From: Takakia lepidozioides
Lineage: Eukaryota; Streptophyta; Takakiopsida; Takakiales; Takakiaceae
Direction of reading: 5' to 3'
Assembly (NCBI GenBank): GCA_030704615.1
Contig: CM060733.1
Location: forward strand, 51,150,001-51,214,000
DNA: 64,000 nt
In this document: one piece after another, positions 52,761 to 64,000 of the stretch
Layout: each line of letters starts with the position of its first letter
Numbering within the stretch: position 1 is the stretch's first letter
Made by a program: the position numbers and the translations under genes
Notes under the pieces: model-generated
Seen by the model: only the letters and a program-made list of their open reading frames with translations
What the model was told of the DNA's origin: nothing
Database searches by the model: none

Positions 52761-54954
52761 TGAGAGATGGAGATGGGAGGGAGGCCGGTGGAAGAGAAAT
52801 ACCGTTCATCGGAGGGGGAGTGGGCCGTCCCTGGGCGAGCCTCCAAGAAATGCGCTTACAGCGGTTGCATAGCCTGGCTTGTTGCTGGGACCCCTTCATC
52901 CTCCTCTTCACATTCTCTCTTTGAAGTTGGTATAATCCCTCCGTGTTCCATTTGTGCCAATTTAGGGATCTCAGTCTGTCTTCTATCTCAGATATCGGGT
53001 TTCGTTGTCCACCCAATGTGCTTTGATGGCCAGTGACTGATGGCGCGGGACATGGCTTTCAAGCTTTGAGGAGTGATTGTGGCAGTAGAGTGGTAGTCTC
53101 GAGAGAGATGCTTGGCATGAAACGTGCCCATCTGTGGAGATGGAATGATGTTCTTGGGTCGTGTGTGAGGTCGCACTTTCGGTCATCCGTTTGGTTGACT
53201 CTTTGGATTCTGCCTCCAGCGAAAAACTCACAATGTGCTGCGTGTCCCCAGAACGAATACCGACGTTAAGGGGCAGTGATGTTAAAAACATTTCGCCGAG
53301 TTTATTCAATGTCCTCTGCAAGCTTCCACCCCGGGAACAAAATGAATAGCATTTTTCTGCAAACAAATTCTCATGTGCGGGATGAAGCGAAGTCAGTATG
53401 CCATGTCAAAGACTACGTTTCAATTATCCCTCTAGTTACTGAAGTCTTGCCACATGAGGACTGTCCTGGTCATTTGATCATTTGATTTTCTCTTTGTTAA
53501 GTGTAAGGTATGAAACATAATGCGAGTCCTTCAAGCCCTTGAGGCCAATTTTGCGAATTTTCAGGTGTTGAAACTCCCACATCACAGTACCTGATTAGTG
53601 TAGTTTTCTTGTCACTCATTTTTGGGTTCTATTTATTTTGAAAGCCGGGTGAATCCAAGAATGCAGCAGCTGATTCCTGTAGACCGAAGCACAGCTTATG
53701 AGTGCCTTGTAGAAGAGAGCATGTAGGGACCAAGAAATAGATTATGTGGATCCTTCTTGATGGGACTGAAAGTGACACGTCACCGGCCCTTGTTGGAAGA
53801 AGGACCCAGCTCCAAAAAACACAAACATGGGGATTCAACCGATTAAGGGAATTTATAGAAGAAGTAAACTGGAACCATGAGCCCTTGGACCTGTGTTGTA
53901 GCGAGGTCACACCTGGATGGGCCTGCATGCAGTTTGAGGATTGGACCAGAATTGGAACCATGAACTCTTGCACCTGTCTTGTAACGAGGTCACACCAGGA
54001 AGGGCCTACATGCAGTGTAAGGGCTTGGTCTGGGCTAAAGAGGGAGCCTATCTTACAAAGACATTCGTAATCAAGTCGTAGAAGTGAGGACTAGGAGAGC
54101 CCTGGGGAGGTCAGATCAAAGAAATCTTTGAAGTTGTTGCAAGCTCTGACTTGATGATAGTCGAAATGTTACGTGTGGCTCAAAGAGAAGTGGGTCCACC
54201 ATGAACATATTACATGACGAGTTCTGGCTCTGACTAAGAGACTAGTCTTGTGAGGAAAATTCAGCTTGCCAAGATATGGGGATTCACAGTGCATGTTACC
54301 ACGATCCAGCCTTTTTACAGTCACACCCCATGAAAAGGAAGAAACAGCACCAATGACAGGCTGATTAATCAAGTGTTTGCATTTCAATTCATTATCTGGT
54401 CATTCTTTGGGATGACAATGCACATGACCAGCCCAAAGAGCTTGAAGGAGATGTTGCGATATGCCTCCCCTGAAGAGAACGAAGGTACATGCTAGGAAAC
54501 CAATTTCAACTATAATTTATGATCCAACAGATGCAAGCTAACAGGTCTGTGATTGTATACTTTGGATTGCTCACTACATAAATTGCTCCATTCATGGTGC
54601 GTCAATAATCACTGGCAAAATGGGAGGAATTCTGTTGTATGCTACTTGTCTTGATGGACAAGGCGCTATTATGTGGCAACCAGGGGACCCAGTAGATCTA
54701 TGTGAAGATACCAGTCGGCGATCCAGGCGATGGCCCATCAGCAGGCGCTACATGGAAGCAGGTTGACATTTTTAACCATATTAGGTCAAGTTTACTTCTT
54801 AGGTTATAGGTGAAGGCACATAAGGATGTCCGATTGTCAAGTGCAGTATAATCTTATCCCTGAAGAGTTTGGACCAGTGTAAGATAGTTAGAGGTAGGGT
54901 AGGCTTGTATCCTGGCTCAGCAGATGAGAGGTGCTTGGGGATCCAGCCTTGCAG
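52761..54954. other. Region upstream of LRRC9, includes a short tandem duplication
   Basis: No gene recognised. A ~78-bp unit (tggaaccatga ... gaggtcacacc ... gggcctgcatgcagt) occurs at about 53870-53940 and again at 53952-54022. The true first exon(s) of LRRC9 are expected here. Confidence 0.4.
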
Positions 54955-57900
54955 GACATATGTGAGTACAATGATATCAGTGAGGATCAGCTGGTGTCAG
55001 CACCCGAAAGCATCACATCAATTGAAATGTTTCTCTACAACTTTCCACACATCTGCTGCATGTCATTTTTCCCCAATCTAGTGTCCCTTTCGCTGGTCCA
55101 GCAGAACCTTCTTTCCATTGAGGGCCTCCACTACTGCCCACATCTTGAACTTCTTCGCCTCAGTGAGAACAGTATTCAAAGGTACACCAAGACTGGTTTA
55201 GTCTACGTTGTTTTGGAATTTTTGTATGCTCCAATAATGGTTAAATGCAAATGAATCTACTTTTTGATGATACTGCACATGACCTCCCTTGACTCTGTTT
55301 TTCTGACCTGAAGAAGATGATGCTACTATTTGTTGTCGTTGTGAGCTTAAATCTCTCCTGCTTTCCCTTTTCCCATAAGCTCTTTTTCTGTGGAGGTTAT
55401 AAAGTATTGTTTCATTTCTCTCTCGCTTTCTGCCCCTCTCTCTCTCTTTCTGTGTCAACTTTTCTAGCTTGTTTTCTTTTGACTATTCAAGAACAGGCAA
55501 TCCCTTGCTGAGAGGTCTTTCATTTTGAGGATCAGAAATGCTGCATGACGCATCCCATCTTAGAGAATCTCTAGATGTATAGTTGTTTTTGGGCTGCTAG
55601 GCTTGAACATATTCGGGTTTAATGAAGCTTTCATTGGAATATAAATCTATCATTCATACAAATAGGAAATGGTCATGGCATTGAAATGGAATGCTTGCAG
55701 GATTGAAGGGCTGGGAAACTGCCTGAAGTTGAAGGAGCTGTTTCTACACAGCAACCGCATCACACGCATCACTAACATATCCCACCTTACAGCCCTTGAA
55801 GTGCTGTGGTTGTCCAATAATGAGATACGCTGGGTGGAAGGCCTTGACAACCTCCCACTCAAAGAGCTGAGCCTGGCCCACAACCCAATCACCCAGCTTG
55901 GTGAGATTCTGAACATGAAGGCGCTGGAGTTTTTGAACGTTGCTGGGACCAATATTGGCTCCTTCAAGGTGATCAAATGCTTGTGAAGACCTTTCCACAT
56001 ACCTGATTCAGAGAGATGTTACTACAACAGCTTCACATCTTGTACAATTGGATGAATGGGAAGTTACCGTTGAATCCGAGATGTGACTGTGACCATAGGC
56101 CTGCATTTAGAGCCGCAGTGAGGTTGGGTCACTTTCTCCTGGCCTGCTTTGCAAACTTAGGTTTCTTAAGGTTAACAATGCAGGCTTGGCCGGGAGACCT
56201 GAAGGAAAGATATAGGATTGAGTGCAGCTTGGATGATGCCTGATTGGTGGGATGCCCAAACAGATACCCCAGGGTAAATACATGTCACGTCAATAAGGTT
56301 GCCACAAGGATATCTGAGCAACCATGAACAGGAAAGAGTACTCTAATGCGTTTCAGTCAGTCATTTACTGTAAACTGTTCAACTTGGGAACTGGACCTCT
56401 CAACCAATTTACTGATTTGTGAAACATGTGGAGAGCAGGAGATTGGCAACCTGACAAGATTGAAAAATTTGAAGGACCTCCGATTTTCTGACGCACAATG
56501 GGGGAGTAGTCCTCTCGCATTGCTTCACAACTACCAGGTATTTGACCAGATTGATCTCACCATGTTTGTCTTTTGGGTCGAGAAAGTACTATAGTTTGCC
56601 TATAGCCTTTTTCATGAAATGAAATCTGTTTTGTGCCTTCTGTTCCAGTACTGCTGCAAAACATATGTCAACACTGTCCAGGACTCCTTTATTCATTGTG
56701 GGGCTTAGCCACACCAAGCCCTCCTTGCAGCTCACATCCATGTGCTGCATTTGCCCGTAATTTTATCAGAGATCTTGCATTGACCCTTGAGCTTGAATTC
56801 TAAAAATTTGAGTTCCAAACTTAGGACGTTCCACTAACAGTAGATGCTTTATGCTACCCTTTGAGGATGCGGTGGCAACAGAAGTTGAGACAAGTAATGA
56901 TCTATAAGTACTCCTGAAACCTTCAACTATCAAGAGATTATGTGGGGAGATTTCAAAGTTGTCAACAATCTTTGTAGAATGGGCATGCAGACCTATATTT
57001 TGTTCCGTCTCCGACAGTTGCAGTCACTGGACACTGTGGACTTGACAGATGAGAGAAAGCAAGCGGCCAAGGCTATGTACACACGGAAACGGGTGTACTA
57101 TAACATGTGCATCAAATCACTGCAGCAGAGCCGCAACAACAGTACCAATTCCTCTCTCAAAGTTGAGTCCCGACGGATAAAAAGCTTGCAAAAGTGAGCT
57201 GATCATGTTCCATCTCAGAGGTTCTAGACCCACTTCCCGTGGTTGCCACACTTGAGTATTATCTTGGAGTGGTTCGATGTTGAAATAAGTTGCAGACGTC
57301 AACTGAAACAAGTTTAGGATGTGGAACCAGAGACCCATGTTAGCTTCATACTTAGTTATGAATTGGGACTGTGTTTTCTCCCCGCATCTTAGAGTTTTGC
57401 AAAAGAAATCCTTCTATAGGTATCACATAATCCACTGTTAAGTAGTGTTGCTTTGCTTTTTCTATGAGAGGTGGCTTCAGGCATTGACCAATTTCATACA
57501 CACCTACATATAACCACAAACATCTGTACTTCTAATTTCTCTGAGGAGGGGGCATGCACATCCTTTTTCTTTCTGACAAAGTGTGTCAATTGTAGAACGC
57601 TGGCGAAACTCATAAAAACTCACAAGGACCTTGAGAAAGAGATTAGTGAAGCATCAGAGATGGAGAATCCAGGGAAGGGAGATCTAGGGGCTATAGTGAC
57701 AGTGGCCAATCCCAGCAAGAGTGAAGAATGGTGGATACAGATAAAGGGCAAGGTGACAACAGTGGACAATCAAATCTTGCATCTGATGAAGCGTCTTGAC
57801 TTCCTACGCACCGACATGCAGCTGGCTAAAGCCAAAGAGCAGGCCGCCATCGACTTGAATATCCATTGGCTTATGGTTGAGCTTGATACTGGTTTGTGTA

Positions 57901-60900
57901 CTCCCTTTTCTTCGGTCATCATTTGATGTGCTCTGAATTGGTTTCTTGTTGCTCTACTTCGTCCCATAGGCCCTGCCGGCTGCTGTGCACGGTAGGGTGG
58001 CCTCCCACAGTCTGCAGATAGAGAGTGGTAGGTGGGACAACCTGGTGACCCGCTTGGTCTAGAGATGACAAGAGGGAGATTGAAACTGAAGAACATTTCT
58101 TCTTTCACTGTCCTCTGTACTATGAGATCCAGGGGAGATACTATTGCCTATCCTGAGATAGCCAATTCCATACAGAGGTGTTCCACTATGCGGATCACAT
58201 ATGCTTGGCAGCATATTTGCATGAGGAGTTACATGGGATCATTGTTTTTGTGCTTGGCAGCTTACCTGCACGAGACCTTCACCCTTAGACAATCACTTGA
58301 GCAATGGTTTTATTATTGGCTCTGGTTTTGTTTCCTCTCTCATGTTTTCTTCCATTTTCATAAGCTCTACGAGCTTTCCGCGGACGTTATAAAGTACAAT
58401 TCCATTTCATTTCATTTCTCTTTCGTGTTTCTGTTAGAAAACTAGACCTGTCCTCACTCTAGAGATATGGACAGGGAGCTTCTTTCACAAGCAGCAGTAC
58501 AAAGGCTTGACAGCTGAATAATACACAAATTAACTAGTACTAACAAGATGAGAAACTGGAGCCTGGAAGCTCCAAAGCTAGTGGAGTTGACTGTGGATGC
58601 TGGACTTCTCCTCCTTCTCTACAATCTACTAGGATAGCACACCAACCTACATTTACCCGTCAAAAGACCCTAAGAGTAGCCTAGCCAACAGTCCCAATGG
58701 TTAACTAAATCTGAGCTGACTTTCAACACTCCCACGGGACGTTTAGCCCAATCAGTCGCATGCATCTAGAATGCCTTTCTTAAAATAGAGCGAGTGCATC
58801 GGCTGCCAAGTCTTCTGTCCTACAGAAAACCAACTCAATCTCCAAACCAATCTTTTCTAATGAAATGATTGTACATGGTGAACAATGTTTTTGCTGAGCT
58901 CAATGCTGCTGCTGTTATCAGCATGCATTCTTAACTGAAACCAAGTTCACCAAGAAGCCTTGGAATCCAAATGGCTTCTTTGGTTGCATGAGCTCAGCAA
59001 AAACCATGTTCACCATGCACGAACCAAACATATCGATATCAAACCTCATTTCGTTTGAGCAGCGGAAGCGGGCCCATGACATGTTAGAAAACTAGACCTG
59101 TCCTCACTCTTCCAGCTCTCCTTTCATTACAGTCACTTGTTCCTCAGCTCCAAACAGTTTCACTAGACCCCCGTGAAAGTTTAGCTAGTACTAGCAAGAT
59201 GAGAAAACTGGAGCCTGGAAGCTCCCTTACTCCCTAGTACAAAAGAAAGCTAATAGAATTACTGTAGATGCTGGACTTCTCCTCTCTGCAGTCTACTAGT
59301 CAACCTACATGCTAGAAGAAATGCGGGGCGTCACCTCAGCCTTTCCCTAAATCCTGCACAGAGTTCTCTAGAACCTTCTGGTAGGAACTAGGAACCATCC
59401 TTGGCTGTCAAAAAATCCTAACAGAACCCTAGCTAACAGTCCCAATGGTTAAACTAAATCTGAACTGACTTTCAACAGTTTCCAGCTTTCTCTTGTCCCG
59501 TACACTCTTTGAGCTTTGCATGGACGTTACAAGGTGTCATTTCATTTCTCCCTTTGCCATAAGTTTTTTGGGCTTCCTTGGAACATTATAGAGTTTTTTT
59601 TCTTTCTCGATTTTCATCTCTCCTTTTTGTCCCACAGCCACCAGGCCCTGTGGGCCTCCAGTGGCATACACATGGTTGTCCTAGTGTCTGTATACTACAG
59701 CGCTGAAGATGTAAAACTCTAATATCACACCTGAATCTGGACTGGAAATGTCAAGCCTTGTTCCAGTTGAGCATACTTTATATGCCTTGGAAAATGCAGT
59801 GTGTCTTGGTAAGCATATCCTGATGAAGATCTATGCTTTGGCTTCAAAAATTCATAACCTACAATTTGTAACTAGCAGACAACCTGTCACCTGAAATCAA
59901 ACAAGAAGTCTCTTCTACAGGTGGCAATATCCGGATGGAGGTTGGCAACTCAAAGGATGTGTGGTTCAAGAGTTGCATGGACCTGGTGGTCTCTCGATTC
60001 TTTGCGCCAGATTTTGTTCCATTTTCCATTACAGGGATGCAAGTGCTCAAGGTCACTCGTATTCACAACCGATTTCTGCAAGATCGTTTTGAGAGGATTT
60101 TGGAAGCCCAGGTGAGTGATCCACATGGCAGGAACTTTGAATGATGTTTGTTGTCAGTGGCCAGGCTCCTTGTGTGTATCTGCTGCAGGTCAAGCTAATG
60201 GCTGTTAGACTTTCTTCTCATCTGTCAGGCGCCTGTATGTTCTATGTACTGTATAAGAACGTTTAATTGCATTTCAGCATTGTGTTGAGTCTCAAATCGA
60301 CATCTTTCACCATTTAGACCAAGTAGTAACAAAGAGAAAATACAAATGCCATGTGTACACTGCATGTGTCGTACAACAAGAAATAGAGGACAAACTAACA
60401 GCGGACACAACTCACTCCCATTGGGAGATTCAACTGTCTATTCCAGGATACCCAATCTCTCATGGAGGTCTTCCAATATGAGGATCACAAATTGCTTGGC
60501 AACATACCTGCATGAAGCATTGACTCTTAGACAATCCCTTGAACTTTAGTCGCGTTTTTGGGCTGTTCGGACGTTATAAAGCACCATTTCATTTCATTTC
60601 ATTTCTTGTCTCTTTCTTCCCCTTGAGCTTTCCGTGGACGTTATAAAGTACCATCATTTCTCCAGTGTAAACAATACTATCAGTCTGGATGGACATGTGA
60701 ATGAAACCGATATGGTGGAGGGTGCTTCAGACACAGAAAGGCAGCAAAATGCATGTTGAGTATCTGCTGTATGGGGAGACGCTACAAGCCCCCGATGAAC
60801 TGCAGTGGATCATTGAAGAGGGATTTCCTTTCTCCCCTGACCACCTTCCAAACGGATGCCAAGGGCCTGTTCTTCTTTCCAATTCTGTTGGCCTGGCTGA

Positions 60901-63900
60901 CGTCTGCCGGCTACAGGTATTCCTCTTTGCACAGCTGAAACTTCCAGTGTTCTTCAGCCCTTGTTGGCTGCCTTTCTGTAGTGAGCTTCTCACTGTGATT
61001 GCATTGACAAACAGGCCCTTGCTGAGCAGTCACAAGAGGCCACCTGGAGAGGCAGAGCAACTGGGTGGCTGTTAGTGGTGAAGACATGCCTGGGCTCTTC
61101 TGTGCGGGACATAGGCCATGCTTTCACCAAAAACCCGTGTCTACCAGTAATAAAGAATGGGATGACACACGAAATGGGTAAGAATATGATAACCTCGTTA
61201 CACATGCAGCATTCCTGTTTTCCTATGTGTGAAGAGAACCATCATCAATTGAAAAAGGTTTCTCCATCATTGTCTTCACAACTTGAATTGAATTAATCGC
61301 ATTCCGTATCCAGAGTATATTTTCTAAGTTGCTGGAGCAAGTTTTCTCATCCAAGATCAACTGGTAGAATCCATCACAATACCTCTCTCTTCCACCCAGT
61401 ATCCTGGTTTCTTGAGATCTCTTATAAAGTTTCTTTCTCTTTGAGCTTTCCATGGACGTTATAAAGTATCAATGCATTTTCATTTCATCTGTTACTGTAT
61501 AGATTTACTTCCAAGTCACAGAACACTTACTGCTACAGGACTAACCTTATGCTGTTTGTGCTTTGGTGCAGCTGATGGGGACACAGCAGGTTTAGTGAAA
61601 AAATCTTCATATCCAAATGCAGACTCTGTGTTCAGATCCCACCCTGTGGATTCCATGCAGCGGTCATGGTCAGTGTTTGATGCTGCGCTTGTGGTCCCTG
61701 AGTATCTAGTTGAATTTGAATACAGCTTCAAGGGTACTGACCCAGGGGACGGACATTCTGCTGCAATTTCCCAAAAGGGTGGTAAACACTCCAAGGTCTC
61801 AGCTTGGCCCAATGGCGTTGAGGACAAGTTGCTTGTCAGCGAGCAAGGAGTGAATGGGGGTTGGCATCTTCCATTATCAGACACAGAAGCAGTCTCTCTT
61901 CTAAGCTCAGGGTCTCAAGCCCATGAGTTGTGCATCATTGAAGCTTGTACGGCAGCTTGGCCCCATTCCCAAGGAGGGAAAGTGTGTCTGCTCTCCAATG
62001 AATTCCTCCTCAGAAGAAATGGTTTCAAGGACCTCTCCTATATATCCTACCTCAATCTTCATAATAGTAATATCACAGGCATCGAAGCACTCCGGGGCAT
62101 GGCCAGTTTGAAAGTCCTGGTTGTGTCATTCAACAAGATACTAAAAATCACCGGTCTCGATGATCTCAGCATGCTGGAGAGACTGGACTTGAGCTACAAT
62201 TTGTTGAAGAGGATCGAGGGTTTGAGTGGTCTTAACAATCTCTTGACACTTGACCTCGCCGGCAATGAGATTTGGTGTCCAGATGACCTGGGAATTCTCC
62301 AGTTGCAAGTATGAAAATGATTGCTTTGTCTCTTGGTTCTGAAACAAAGGTGTGAGTTCCTGTGATTCGGAAACTGGTCATATTTCTGCCAAGAATTGAA
62401 ATGGTTAAGACTTTGACTCTCTGTTGATTCTGATGCTTGCCAGGTCCCTGGTTTGATGAACCTCAACCTGCGAAGCAATCCTTTGGTGGACGAGTTAGGC
62501 TACAGGTCCCTGGTCCTACGCGCCTTGCCTTTGATTGCAGAGCTGGACTGTAATCCAGTGACGACAGGTCAAAATCTTTTTCTTTCCCTTTTGCCATCTC
62601 TCTTCGAGTGGGGTCAATGCCTTCAATGGCTTTATAGACATCACTGTTCCTGCACCCCATTTACTGTGGCTTTAAGGCTAGTGTCCACTACTATTTAGTA
62701 TTTCAGATACTCATGGGATCAACTCAGCTTCAATGCATGAGTATGGACCAATGCGTATCCATGTTAAAGAACTTAGCATGAATTAAGAAATTTCTGTGGT
62801 GACTTTGGTATAAATTCTTTACAGAAAGCTTCACAACCATTCAGCATTCCAAGTGAGACAACAATATGCCACAATCTCATCTGTGGGTTTTGTTGCTTTG
62901 GTGAATACAGAAGAACGTATCACTTCCATTCGGAACTTTTCTGCATCGCCGGCAAGTCTTTTCTCAAGCACCCCATTACTTTGCAACACCTTGCCACCCT
63001 CAGCATCAGCTGTCTCTCTGCTCTTTGATGAGAAAGACCTTGAGGATGCTCTAAATTTCACACCTGAAGTCAACCATGAAAATTTTGAGGTAAAAGTGGA
63101 AGCAAAAGGGGCTGAGCTGTCAGAGAAGGATGCAGGGGTAGCAGCACCAGCCAAGGGTGCAACTGAAGCCGTCCTGAAACATCTTGCAGATCCCTTCAGA
63201 CTGAGCCCTTACAGGCTGAACGCATTTACCAAGTTCCATAGGATAGAAACAGCATCAAAGAGACGGATTAACCACTCCACAAAGGATCTGCCTGCATGGT
63301 ATGAAGGTGTTGAGGAAGTTCACTTAGAGCGGCGGAAGCTGAGTACAATGTACTGCTTTGACAGGTTGCCAAACCTACGACGTCTGTTCCTGTCTGGAAA
63401 TGAAATCTCAGTAATTGAGGGCTTGGAAAAGTGCACCATGCTGGAAGAGCTCATCCTGGAAGATAATCTCATAAAGCAGGTGCAAACAAGCAGATTGTGT
63501 GCATATTTCTTGGATTGATCATTTGCAAAGTATGACTAGCTGCACACAAGAATGGTTAAGGTGACCTTAAATTACTTGTTTCAGAACAACCTAGCTGTGC
63601 TGCTTTTGGTAATAGCTTTGAACCCTCCACAAATCGGTGGAAGTCATCACAAAAGGGTCTGGTACAGAGCTTCCGTATGGGACCCTTCCGTAATGTGGAT
63701 GCGTGATGCTTACAGAAAATAAACCTACAGCACTTATCAGGGATGTGGCTTTTGGAGATTTCTCTCCTTGATGTAATGTTGGCACTGCAAGTTCTGAGAA
63801 GGAATAACTTCCTCTATGAGAAGCTGGCATGCAGGTTACAGGGCTAATGAGCCTGCAAGCACTGTGGAGGCTAGATCTTGGCCGCAATCAGCTCACCTCG

Positions 63901-63972
63901 TGTGTAGAGATCGGCAACTTTGCCTCCATCGAGCAGCTCTCCATTGACGGCAATAACATTGGTTCCCTGAAG
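54955..63972 (+). CDS. LRRC9: LRRC9 ortholog, leucine-rich-repeat protein of ciliated cells (3'-partial)
   Basis: Twelve exons splice in frame at GT/AG borders: 54955-55181, 55701-55968, 56439-56537, 56991-57193, 57596-57892, 59921-60111, 60737-60916, 61015-61177, 61572-62308, 62444-62567, 62911-63479, 63835-63972. The product starts with SDS22-type LRRs (FPNLVSLSLVQQNLLSIEGL, LFLHSNRITRI, LKELSLAHNPI). It has an LRR-cap-like LDTVDLTDERKQAAK, a coiled-coil middle, FDAALVVPEYLVEFEY, and further LRRs (LERLDLSYNLLKRIEGL, LRRLFLSGNEISVIEGLEKC). This order, with VxELDT..N and KTCLGSSVR-like blocks, matches vertebrate LRRC9 (about 1,450 residues) as I remember it. The start codon lies in an unidentified upstream exon and the C-terminal LRRs lie beyond 64000. 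LRRC9 occurs mainly in organisms with motile cilia, so expression in sperm cells is inferred. Confidence 0.85.
55340..55450. repeat. LINE-tail-like fragment in LRRC9 intron 1
   Basis: aagctctttttctgtggaggttataaagta...tttcatttctctctc resembles the conserved LINE tails at 58.4 and 60.6 kb (gagctttccgtggacgttataaagta). Similar scraps occur at 59510-59555 and 61440-61490. Confidence 0.5.
58030..58427 (+). pseudogene. 3' end of a LINE in LRRC9 intron 5
   Basis: The frame reads REIETEEHFFFHCPLYYEI, then, through stops, DSQFHTEVFHYADHICLAAY and LHE. This is the zinc-binding C terminus of a plant non-LTR retrotransposon RT (ExxEHFFFHCPLY). A tail ending in gagctttccgcggacgttataaagta and tttcattt repeats follows. 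It is in the same orientation as the gene and is interrupted at 58431 by a small LTR element. Confidence 0.7.
58432..59477 (+). mobile_element. TRIM-like LTR element in LRRC9 intron 5
   Basis: Two direct repeats start TGTTAGAAAACTAGACC and end GACTTTCAACA: 58432-58728 (297 bp) and 59082-59477 (396 bp). The flanking 5 bp are gtttc on both sides (58427-58431 and 59478-59482). The internal part is only about 350 bp and non-coding. TG...CA ends, a 5-bp duplication and a tiny interior are the definition of a terminal-repeat retrotransposon in miniature. Strand is arbitrary. Confidence 0.8.
60340..60660 (+). repeat. LINE 3' tail fragment in LRRC9 intron 6
   Basis: Parallels 58135-58420: gagattcaactgtctattccaggat..., aatatgaggatcacaaattgcttggcaacatacctgcatgaagc..., then gttataaagcaccatttcatt. 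A second tail-like unit follows at 60625-60660. Confidence 0.6.
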
Positions 63973-64000
63973 GTACGCCACCACAATGAACCACCTCAGT

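Noticed and set aside
1-64000. CRISPR arrays, rRNA genes or bacterial operons
   Set aside because: None seen. Spliced genes, PPR sequences and plant transposons show that this is plant nuclear DNA.

Overview
The window is nuclear DNA of a land plant with a repeat-rich genome. Spliced genes, plant-type PPR (pentatricopeptide) organelle RNA-binding proteins, a plastid sigma-factor fragment, CACTA, hAT and Harbinger-type DNA transposons and Ty3/gypsy and LINE elements all point that way. The one gene that looks intact is an ortholog of LRRC9, a leucine-rich-repeat protein of ciliated eukaryotes. That fits a seed-free plant with swimming sperm (fern, lycophyte or moss); the exact group is inference.

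Layout. 0-1.3 kb: decayed minus-strand CACTA-associated gene. 1.7-5.4 kb: minus-strand PPR pseudogenes in ~365-bp tandem units. 6.1-8.1 kb: tRNA-derived SINEs and a CACTA transposase remnant ending at a CACTA terminus. 8.1-9.6 kb: a gypsy-type LTR and a GC-rich CACTA end. 9.6-13.1 kb: a decayed LINE with an internal inversion.

13.4-34.8 kb is a nest of three mobile elements. The host is an old Ty3/gypsy copy (gag, protease, start of RT). A 12.2-kb younger Ty3/gypsy element (14815-26969, coding on the minus strand) interrupts its gag. A 6.3-kb CACTA-type element (27094-33438, TSD aag) interrupts it again between gag and protease. Removing the CACTA element rejoins the host reading frame.

The younger gypsy element is the main find. 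Its pol order is protease, C5-cytosine DNA methyltransferase, reverse transcriptase, RNase H, integrase, and a C-terminal PHD finger. It could therefore write DNA methylation and read chromatin. Its LTR arrangement is circularly permuted and contains an untrimmed 2-LTR-circle junction. The CACTA element carries a fragment of a plastid sigma factor and a decayed PPR array, two plant genes of organelle gene expression.

34.8-54.9 kb: fragments of a SWIM zinc-finger protein and a spliced amino-methyltransferase-like gene, a gag remnant, a hAT element, a SINE, two MITEs, minisatellites, another PPR copy, and a duplicated segment shared by 37.1-38.3 and 50.1-50.8 kb. 54.9 kb to the end: at least twelve LRRC9 exons, with LINE tails and a small LTR element in the introns; the 3' end lies outside the window.
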